From NCBI GenBank assembly GCA_017463585.1, contig JAFTOX010000003.1, positions 124,001-188,000 on the forward strand: DNA of 64,000 bases, given 5' to 3'. The DNA comes from Rikenellaceae bacterium (GTDB lineage Bacteria > Bacteroidota > Bacteroidia > Bacteroidales > Rikenellaceae). A program made the position numbers and the translations under genes. Below the pieces are notes generated by a model that was not told the DNA's origin, did not search any database, and saw only the letters and a list, made by a program, of their open reading frames with translations. This document shows positions 53,398-59,835 of this stretch, in pieces. Within the stretch, counting starts at the first letter, position 1. The number at the start of each line of letters is the position of its first letter.

Positions 53398-54108
53398 ATG
53401 CAGTTAAGACAATCAATGCGCCGAGCAGCCAAGATGCGATTGGCATTGGCAGGCGCAAGCGGATCGGGTAAAACCTATTCGTCGCTACTTATCGCCTACG
53501 GAATGACGGGCGACTGGTCGAAGATAGCCGTAATCGACTCGGAAAATTGTTCGGCTGATCTCTATGCTCACTTGGGCGAATATCGTGTGCTGACGCTCGA
53601 TGACTTCTCGCCCGAAAGCTACATCGCAGCTATCGACATTTGTGAGCAAGCAGGTGCTGAGGTGATTATTATCGACAGCATTTCGCACTGTTGGGACTAT
53701 CTGCTCGATTTTCACGCCAATCTGCAAGGTAACTCGTTTGCCAATTGGGCAAAGGTTACACCGCGACAGAACAACTTTATTCGTCGTATTCTCTCCTCGT
53801 CGTCGCACGTCATCTGCACAATGCGCTCCAAGCAGGATTATGTACTCTCGGATAAGAACGGCAAGATGGTGCCCGAAAAGGTGGGTTTGAAAGCCGTTCA
53901 GCGTGATAATGTCGATTATGAGTTTACGGCAGTCTTGGATATTGCGATGAATCATCGTGCCACAGCCTCGAAGGATCGAACGGGTCTGTTCGCCAATCGA
54001 ACGGAGTTTGCCATAACACCCAAAGTCGGACAAGCTATTCTTGCTTGGTGTAATATGAAACCTCAAAACACTATCAGCTATGACCAACCTACCCGCATAT
54101 CAGCTTAA
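53398..54108 (+). CDS. RecA-fold ATPase, phage Sak4-like
   Basis: 236 aa. Walker A LAGASGSGKTYSSLL at residues ~18-32, Walker B AEVIIIDSISHCWDYLL at ~98-114, then a sensor-like QNNFIRRILSSSSHVICTMRSKQDYVL. The compact single-domain layout matches AAA/RecA-like proteins of phages and integrative elements related to Sak4 single-strand annealing ATPases. Probably helps recombination or replication of the element. It overlaps the next gene by 29 bases in another frame. Confidence 0.75.
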   Translation: MQLRQSMRRAAKMRLALAGASGSGKTYSSLLIAYGMTGDWSKIAVIDSENCSADLYAHLGEYRVLTLDDFSPESYIAAIDICEQAGAEVIIIDSISHCWDYLLDFHANLQGNSFANWAKVTPRQNNFIRRILSSSSHVICTMRSKQDYVLSDKNGKMVPEKVGLKAVQRDNVDYEFTAVLDIAMNHRATASKDRTGLFANRTEFAITPKVGQAILAWCNMKPQNTISYDQPTRISA

Positions 54109-55066
54109 CGAGCCGAACGTGGCTTTGATACCACTTGTGCAGACTCAGCCACAACGCCACTTTATCGAGGCTAACACTCGTCCCGTAACAATCGAACACC
54201 TCGCGGAAGATTGCGTTGTGCCCGTATTCAGTAAGGATAACGAGCTGACCATTGCACACCAATCGTTTATTGAGGCTGTGCTCGGTGCTGTACATAGAGT
54301 CTTTCCGCACGAGGCTATCGACACTCCCGAAATAGTTGCCTCGCACGTTATCAAAGGTCGCATACCTGAGGCTATACACAAACCCGCCTCTCAACTGCTC
54401 GAATCGGATAAGACGATCTATTACGAACGTATGGCGTTTTGTGTCGAAATACCGACAATCTATGAAGATGTAGCGGGTAATCGACTCAATCTCTCGATTG
54501 GAGGTGTTAGAGCCTATAATCACGAGAATCTCTATGCCCGAAAAGGTGCCGAACGATTCAAGATTTTTATCGGTTTCAAGAATTTGGTTTGTTGCAATAT
54601 GTGTGTCTCGAGTGATGGACTGATGGACGATCTACGAGTGATGAGTGTTCAACAGATATACGAATCAGCCGTGCAGTTGTTCTGCCAATATGAGATGACA
54701 AAACATCTCAATGCAATGGCACGACTCAGCGATTACACCCTGTCGGAACATCAGTTTGCACAACTCATTGGCAAGACACGATTGTATCAATTCCTACCCT
54801 CGAACGAGCGACGAGCACTGCCCGCGATGGAGTTTACGGATAGTCATATCAATGCGATTGCACGAGCCTACTACGCTGACGAGAATTTCGCGTGCGCAGA
54901 GGATCGCTCAATTGATATGTGGAGGGTTTATAACCTCTTCACGGGTGCGAACAAGTCGAGCTATATTGATACGTTCCTCTCGCGAGCTCTCAATGCAACG
55001 ACCTTCACCCACGGCCTCACCCGTGCCCTCGATGGCGACGAGCAGTATAGGTGGTTTGTGGAATGA
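54080..55066 (+). CDS. DUF3871-family protein
   Basis: 328 aa. Central conserved block HVIKGRIPEAIHKPASQLLESDKTIYYERMAFCVEIPTIYEDV and LSIGGVRAYNHENLYARKGAERFKIFIGFKNLVCCNMCVSSDG match my recollection of DUF3871, found on Bacteroidota mobile elements next to Sak4-like ATPases. No catalytic motif or signal peptide. Translationally coupled to the ATPase gene. Ends before a bidirectional stem-loop that separates it from the CRISPR locus. Confidence 0.7.
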   Translation: MTNLPAYQLNEPNVALIPLVQTQPQRHFIEANTRPVTIEHLAEDCVVPVFSKDNELTIAHQSFIEAVLGAVHRVFPHEAIDTPEIVASHVIKGRIPEAIHKPASQLLESDKTIYYERMAFCVEIPTIYEDVAGNRLNLSIGGVRAYNHENLYARKGAERFKIFIGFKNLVCCNMCVSSDGLMDDLRVMSVQQIYESAVQLFCQYEMTKHLNAMARLSDYTLSEHQFAQLIGKTRLYQFLPSNERRALPAMEFTDSHINAIARAYYADENFACAEDRSIDMWRVYNLFTGANKSSYIDTFLSRALNATTFTHGLTRALDGDEQYRWFVE

Positions 55067-55094
55067 TGTTGTTCTCCTTCTTTTGCTAATGAAT

Positions 55095-55132
55095 CGCCCC
55101 AAGTCAATTAATTTTGGCTTGGGGCTATGTTT
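55095..55132. terminator. Stem-loop between the DUF3871 gene and the tracrRNA
   Basis: Perfect GCCCCAAG (55096-55103) / CTTGGGGC (55118-55125), 14-nt loop. Confidence 0.7.
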
Positions 55133-55140
55133 GCTTAATA

Positions 55141-55214
55141 AAAAAGGCGAGTTGCCCCGCCTTGAATGTTTTCACAACGGAATAATCCTTATTGTGATTT
55201 GCTTTTAAATTTGT
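55141..55214 (-). ncRNA. tracrRNA of the type II-C CRISPR-Cas9 system
   Basis: Minus-strand RNA. Its 5' end is a 23-nt perfect complement of the CRISPR repeat (55192-55214), plus one G-U pair. Then comes the typical tracr core AAGGATTATTCCGTTGTG...AAAACATT and a terminator hairpin GGCGGGG-CAA-CTCGCC followed by T6 (55141-55160). The promoter places the predicted start at about 55212-55214, exactly at the anti-repeat, giving a ~74-nt RNA. Guides Cas9 by pairing with crRNA. Confidence 0.9.
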
Positions 55215-55218
55215 TCAG

Positions 55219-55250
55219 CAAATATATGATATTATTCGAATAATTGCAAA
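55219..55250 (-). promoter_or_regulatory. Promoter of the tracrRNA
   Basis: Minus strand TTTG (55247-55250), exactly 20 nt, TATATTTG (55219-55226); start expected 5-7 nt downstream. Confidence 0.85.
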
Positions 55251-55252
55251 CT

Positions 55253-55286
55253 TTTGAGTAAATTTGTGATATTCTTTTAAATTTGT
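55253..55286 (+). promoter_or_regulatory. cas9 promoter overlapping a degenerate CRISPR repeat
   Basis: TTTG (55253-55256), 21 nt, TAAATTTG (55278-55285), 7 bases before the cas9 ATG. An alternative -7 TAAATTTG is at 55259-55266 with TTCG 20 nt upstream. Bases 55264-55286 match the first part of the CRISPR repeat at 21 of 23 positions, in crRNA orientation. Confidence 0.65.
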
Positions 55287-55292
55287 TTGTCT

Positions 55293-58200
55293 ATGAAACG
55301 CGTACTTGGTTTAGATTTAGGTTCAGCGAGTATTGGCTGGGCGGTTGTAGAAGAGCATAGTAATGAGATTGTTTCTGAAGTAAAAGATCTTTACAAAGAT
55401 AAAATAGTGGCTATTGGAAGCCGTATCATTCCATTGAGTACGGATGAAAGTACTCAATTTTCTAAAGGTCAAGCGTTAACAAAGAATGCTGAGAGAACGG
55501 CTAGACGTACACAGCGTAAAGGCTATGATAGATATCAATTGCGAAGGGGATTGCTATTAGAAAAACTATCGCAATTGGGAATGTATAATGGAACAACGTT
55601 GAAACTATCTAAACTCGATTTATGGGGTTTGCGGGCAAAAGCAGTTAGTGAGCCAATATCATTGTTGGAGCTCGGACGAGTATTGTGTCATATCAACCAA
55701 AAGAGAGGTTATAGAACTGCCAAATCAGATTTCGGAGATAAGAAACAAGGTGAATATGTACAGAAGGTAGTTGGTCGTTACCGAGAAATACACGAACAAC
55801 GCGTTACGATAGGTCAATTTATGTTCGACGGGCTGAAAGCGGATCCGACGTACCGTTGTAAAGATCGGGTTTTCCCGCGTGATGCCTATGTGGAAGAGTA
55901 TGACGCTATAATGGCCTACCAAAAGCAATTCTATGCCGATGTGTTGACAGATGAGGTGATTGCTCATATTCGCAACTATATTATATTCCATCAGCGACCA
56001 TTGAAATCGTGCAAACATTTGGTCGGACGATGCGAATTGGAACGATGTGATGTTAAAGTTGGCAATCAAGTACGCAATCAAGGCCCTAAAGTCGCTCCAC
56101 GCAGTTCGCCATTGTTTCAAGTTTGTAAGATTTGGGAGAGCATAAATAATCTTAATATTAAAAATAAGGTCAATGATTCGCTCTACATAACAAATGAACA
56201 GAAACACGCGATCTTTAACTTTATGAATGCTAACGAAAAGTTAAAGGCGACTGATTTAAAATCAATACTTGGAATAAAATCAAAAGAGTGGCAGTTTGGC
56301 AAGGCTGTTGGTACGGGTTTGCAAGGCAATACTACATACTGTGCAATTGCAAAAGCCCTTGATGAGTGCGACAAGAAAGAGGAACTGCTGAAATTTGAAT
56401 TGTCTATAACTAACGGCAATCTTGTGAATACAGAAACGGGGGAGATAACCAAGATCATTAGCTCCTCATTTGAGCAAGAACCTCTATATCAATTGTGGCA
56501 CGTGCTCTATTCTATTACGAATATTGAAGAGTTAAAGACTGTATTGAAAAATAAGTTTGCAATAACTGAGGATGCAACTATTGACGCCTTATGCAAGATT
56601 GATTTTGTAAAAGCGGGTTATAGTAATAAGTCGTCGCGAGCGATACGTAAGATATTACCCTATTTACAAGAGGGTAAACAATATTATGACGCGAAATTGG
56701 CTGCTGGGTATAATGATACTCCGCTTACGTTAGCGCAGAACGAGGCGCGTGAACTTGCTGAAAAATTAACACCAATTCCCAAAGGCGAATTGCGCCAGCC
56801 TGTTGTTGAGAAAATTCTCAACCAGCTTGTAAACTTAGTCAATGCCTTGATGGCTGAATATGGTCGTTTTGACGAGATCCGAGTGGAACTTGCTCGTGAA
56901 TTGAAACAAAGCCGTGAGGAGCGCGAGGCAGCAACCAAAGCAATTGGAAAGAGCCAGAAGGAAAATGAATCCATTGCCAAACGAATAGCTGACGAATATG
57001 GATTGACTCCTACACGTTCTCGCATACAAAAGTACAAGATGTGGCAAGAAACGGAGAGTATTTGTATATACTGTGGTTCAACGGTTAATGTTAAAGAGTT
57101 TTTACTTGGTTCGGGAGTTGAAATTGAGCATATTATTCCTCGTTCGGTGATATTTGACGATAGTTTCTCTAACAAAGTTTGTGCGTGCCGCAAGTGTAAT
57201 AAAGAGAAGGATAATCGCACAGCATACGATTTTATGAAGAGTCGTGGCGAAGGTGAGATGAATGCATATATTGACAGAGTAAATGATTTGGCTGAACGGA
57301 AGAAAATTTCCAATACCAAACGAAACAAACTGTTAATGAAAGCCGACGATCTGCCTAAGGACTTTATTGAAAGACAGTTGCGAGAGAGCCAATATATAGC
57401 CAAGAAAGCAAAAGAGATGTTACAATCCGTTTGTCGTAATGTCTATTCGACGAGTGGAAGTATTACCGATTTTATTCGCCATATTTGGGGGTGGGACGAA
57501 GTATTACACTCGCTTAACTTTGAACGCTATCAAGCAGCAGGACTCACCAAGATGATGGAGCGAGAAGTTAATGGTAAGAAGGTAGAAGTTGAGCGCATTG
57601 CCGATTGGTCGAAACGTATGGACCATCGACACCACGCTGTTGATGCTCTGACCATTGCTTGTACTAAGCAAGGATATATACAGCGCATTAACAATCTTAA
57701 TTCATTGAAAGAGGTGTCGTTCCAATCTTTCGATAGTGTAGATCAAGGCGATGTTACACGCCACCGACTGACAAAGTTAGAGCGCTATATTCAGATGCAG
57801 CCTCATTTTTCGACAGCAGAAGTCGCCAAGGCTGTTGATGGCATAGCGGTTTCATTCAAGAGTGGCAAACGTGTAGCGAGTGTGGGCAAACGTTATATAC
57901 GCAAGGGAGGTAAGCGTGTTTGCGTTCAACGTGGTATAATTATTCCTCGTGGAGCATTGAGCGAAGAGAGTGTCTATGGCCGTATTCGTAACAGTGAAAC
58001 TGGCAAATTGGACTATGTAATTAAATATAAAGTAGGTTCCATTACGATTAAAGATGTTGAATTTGTTGTAGATAAGCGAATTAGGGAAATTCTCCGTAAG
58101 AGGCTGGAACAATATGGCGGTAAACCAGAAAAAGCCTTTGCAGAGCCTATTTTTGATCATCAAGGGAGCGAGATTCGCAGTGTTAGATGTTATACCGGAC

Positions 58201-58778
58201 TGAACTCAACTGTACCTTTACGCTATAATGATAAAGGGGAATCTATTGCCTTTGTTAAGCCGGGCAACAATCATCACGTCGCTATATATGAGGACGAGCA
58301 AGGTAAATTGCAGGAACATATTGTTACGTTCTGGCACGCGGTTGAACGCAAGAAATATGGAGTGCCAACGATTATCACTAAACCTGCTGAGGTTTGGGAT
58401 AGCATTACGCCTAAAATGCCTGAATCATTCCAAGAACAGTTGCCCAAATCGGCAACTTGGCAATTCAAGTTTTCGATGCAACAGAACGAGATGTTTATTC
58501 TCGGAATGGACGAGGAACTCTATCAAGACGCTATGCGACATAAGGACTATGCGTTGCTGAGTAAGTACTTATATAGGGTACAGAAACTTGCGCAAAATTA
58601 TTATGTATTTAGACATCATTTAGAAACAACTGTTGATGACAAATATAATGGAGTAAAGAATGAAGCTTTGTCAATTAGTATGAAAAAGATGATAAGAGTA
58701 CAGAGTTTAAAGTCTTTAACTGAGAACAATCCGCACAAGGTCCATATTAGCGTAACTGGCAAAATTTCGGAGATATGA
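55293..58778 (+). CDS. cas9: Cas9, compact type II-C
   Basis: 1161 aa from ATG 55293; the in-frame TTG two codons earlier is unlikely. RuvC-I VLGLDLGSASIGWAV (Asp8), arginine-rich bridge helix NAERTARRTQRKGYDRYQLRR (~65-85), REC lobe to ~500, RuvC-II RVELAREL (Glu ~531), HNH with EIEHIIPRS (His ~612) flanked by two CxxC pairs (CIYC ~590, CRKC ~633), RuvC-III DHRHHAVDALTIA (His/Asp ~780-784), then wedge/PAM-interacting region. All nuclease residues are present, so both cleavage activities are expected. Its stop overlaps the cas1 remnant start (ATGA). AT-rich codon use differs from the core chromosome. Confidence 0.95.
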   Translation: MKRVLGLDLGSASIGWAVVEEHSNEIVSEVKDLYKDKIVAIGSRIIPLSTDESTQFSKGQALTKNAERTARRTQRKGYDRYQLRRGLLLEKLSQLGMYNGTTLKLSKLDLWGLRAKAVSEPISLLELGRVLCHINQKRGYRTAKSDFGDKKQGEYVQKVVGRYREIHEQRVTIGQFMFDGLKADPTYRCKDRVFPRDAYVEEYDAIMAYQKQFYADVLTDEVIAHIRNYIIFHQRPLKSCKHLVGRCELERCDVKVGNQVRNQGPKVAPRSSPLFQVCKIWESINNLNIKNKVNDSLYITNEQKHAIFNFMNANEKLKATDLKSILGIKSKEWQFGKAVGTGLQGNTTYCAIAKALDECDKKEELLKFELSITNGNLVNTETGEITKIISSSFEQEPLYQLWHVLYSITNIEELKTVLKNKFAITEDATIDALCKIDFVKAGYSNKSSRAIRKILPYLQEGKQYYDAKLAAGYNDTPLTLAQNEARELAEKLTPIPKGELRQPVVEKILNQLVNLVNALMAEYGRFDEIRVELARELKQSREEREAATKAIGKSQKENESIAKRIADEYGLTPTRSRIQKYKMWQETESICIYCGSTVNVKEFLLGSGVEIEHIIPRSVIFDDSFSNKVCACRKCNKEKDNRTAYDFMKSRGEGEMNAYIDRVNDLAERKKISNTKRNKLLMKADDLPKDFIERQLRESQYIAKKAKEMLQSVCRNVYSTSGSITDFIRHIWGWDEVLHSLNFERYQAAGLTKMMEREVNGKKVEVERIADWSKRMDHRHHAVDALTIACTKQGYIQRINNLNSLKEVSFQSFDSVDQGDVTRHRLTKLERYIQMQPHFSTAEVAKAVDGIAVSFKSGKRVASVGKRYIRKGGKRVCVQRGIIIPRGALSEESVYGRIRNSETGKLDYVIKYKVGSITIKDVEFVVDKRIREILRKRLEQYGGKPEKAFAEPIFDHQGSEIRSVRCYTGLNSTVPLRYNDKGESIAFVKPGNNHHVAIYEDEQGKLQEHIVTFWHAVERKKYGVPTIITKPAEVWDSITPKMPESFQEQLPKSATWQFKFSMQQNEMFILGMDEELYQDAMRHKDYALLSKYLYRVQKLAQNYYVFRHHLETTVDDKYNGVKNEALSISMKKMIRVQSLKSLTENNPHKVHISVTGKISEI

Positions 58779-58891
58779 TAAAACGAACATTATATTTCGG
58801 CAATCCCGCCTATCTGTCGGTTCGTTTGGCGCAGTTGGAGGTCCGTCTTCCCGAAGTTGAGAGAATGCAGATGTTCATATCAAACGAGTAA
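58775..58891 (+). pseudogene. cas1: cas1 remnant (first ~29 codons)
   Basis: ATG overlapping the cas9 stop. Product begins MIKRTLYFGNPAYLSVRLAQ and continues LEVRLPEVE, the characteristic N-terminus of type II Cas1. After that the sequence jumps into cas2 DNA in the wrong frame and stops at 58891 (38 codons in total instead of about 300). The integrase active site is absent, so no spacer acquisition is possible from this gene. Confidence 0.88.
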
Positions 58892-59025
58892 AAAAATGGT
58901 TGCCCAAAGAGGGATATATTGGAATTTTGACGGTTACCGATAAGCAATTTGGTCAAATGGAGTTGTTTCGAGGTTGCCAACGCATTAGCCAAGATCTCCC
59001 CACTCAACAATTGGAGCTATTCTAA
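58861..59025 (+). pseudogene. cas2: cas2 remnant (last ~54 codons)
   Basis: Directly after the cas1 fragment, in the +1-shifted frame, the DNA encodes ENADVHIKRVKKWLPKEG then ILTVTDKQFGQMELFRG, the C-terminal half of Cas2 (conserved LP..G....LT.TDKQFG.ME.F.G). It lacks its own start and about the first half of the protein (an in-frame TGA lies at 58858-58860). The fusion implies a single deletion of roughly 1 kb removing the end of cas1 and start of cas2. Confidence 0.85.
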
Positions 59026-59032
59026 AATAGAA

Positions 59033-59065
59033 AAAGGATTTGCCTCATAATAGGACAAATCCTTT
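59033..59065 (-). terminator. Stem-loop at the distal end of the CRISPR array
   Basis: Perfect 10-bp stem AAAGGATTTG / CAAATCCTTT (59033-59042, 59056-59065), 13-nt loop. On the minus strand it is followed by TTTTTCTATTTT, so it would end the leftward pre-crRNA transcript and also lies after the cas2 remnant. Confidence 0.7.
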
Positions 59066-59138
59066 AATCAAACACTGTGATTTTTATTTTCTAATTATCC
59101 TTGTAACCCATTGTAAAACAGCTGATTGCGCTGGTCGT

Positions 59139-59415
59139 GGTGTGTTTGATATGTCAAAGGTACAAATTTAAAAGCAAATCACAACCAATGCGTTCGAGTT
59201 GTTGCACGATCAAATGGTGTGTTTGATATGTCAAAGGTACAAATTTAAAAGCAAATCACAACGCACATATACGGCACTATGAATCGGCGCGGGTGTGTTT
59301 GATATGTCAAAGGTACAAATTTAAAAGCAAATCACAACACTCAACGCTTGCCATATCTTTTCGCCGAGGGTGTGTTTGATATGTCAAAGGTACAAATTTA
59401 AAAGCAAATCACAAC
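59139..59415 (-). CRISPR. Type II-C CRISPR array, 4 repeats, 3 spacers
   Basis: Four identical 47-bp repeats at 59139-59185, 59216-59262, 59292-59338 and 59369-59415; spacers of 30, 29 and 30 bp (59186-59215, 59263-59291, 59339-59368). In crRNA orientation (minus strand, set by complementarity to the tracrRNA) the repeat starts GTTGTGATTTGCTTTT and ends ATATCAAACACACC. Transcription therefore runs toward cas9. Each repeat contains GTTG-N19-TACCTTTG, a promoter signature. The array is very short and all repeats are perfect. Confidence 0.96.
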
Positions 59416-59450
59416 AAAACATTCATAGTAAATAATTTGTATAAAGTTCT

Positions 59451-59570
59451 CTATGGATATTCAAAGCTTTGCCATAGGAGCGGAAACGCTGAAATGATCA
59501 AGGATTTTTATATGCAAAAAGAGAAACACCCTTCAAACCGCAGCGTTTCAGCCTCACGGGGTACTTCTCT
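59451..59570 (-). ncRNA. Hairpin cluster with terminator upstream of the array
   Basis: Minus-strand stem GAGAA..CCC / GGG..TTCTC (59521-59569) is followed by T5 (A's at 59516-59520), a terminator. Its apical strand holds GAAACGCTG, which could instead pair with CAGCGTTTC further on (59482-59490 on the plus strand reads GAAACGCTG). A further hairpin CTATGG/CCATAG is at 59451-59477. It could be a separate element or the tail of the adjacent RNA. Confidence 0.4.
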
Positions 59571-59808
59571 CAAAAAAAATAATCGGGGCAAAGACTGCGT
59601 CCTTCCCCATTAGGAAATATCAACCTACTATTGCCTTTGTCCCGATTGCGGCACGCAAAACCGAGTCCTCTCAAAATCAGAGTCAACCGTCTGTCGTTTC
59701 GCATTGCCTTTATATAACGAGCATTGGGTATGAGGACGGGCAGCTCCTCATACTGCCTTCCGTGATAATGGAAGAGATTGGTGCCCTTTCCAATCTTATA
59801 CCCAATGC
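59571..59808 (-). ncRNA. Candidate structured RNA downstream of rtcB
   Basis: Closing stem GCATTGGGTAT/ATACCCAATGC (59721-59731, 59798-59808) encloses three hairpins: AGATTGG/CCAATCT (59775-59796), CTTCC/GGAAG (59757-59774) and GGCAG/CTGCC (59739-59757); GAGGA (59732-59736) and TCCTC (59745-59749) interleave with the last one as a pseudoknot. A stem-loop GCGAAAC/GTTTTGC-type follows, then a 13-bp stem (59581-59593 / 59635-59647) and T8 on the minus strand. The terminator fixes the strand. The RNA starts about 28 bases after the rtcB stop; no separate promoter was found. Confidence 0.55.
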
Positions 59809-59835
59809 CTATTTATTAATCCTTGTCTATTCCAC

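Noticed and set aside
59066..59138. A fifth, degenerate CRISPR repeat left of repeat 1
   Set aside because: A few bases resemble the repeat (CAAACAC, TGTGAT) but order and spacing do not fit; no repeat end lies 30 bp left of repeat 1.
59416..59835. Small plus-strand ORF starting MIKDFYMQKEKH (39 aa) and an ~80-codon minus-strand frame without ATG in the same stretch
   Set aside because: Both run through perfect stems and an intrinsic terminator, lack a convincing start or ribosome-binding site, and use codons unlike the neighbours. The palindromes are better explained as RNA structure.
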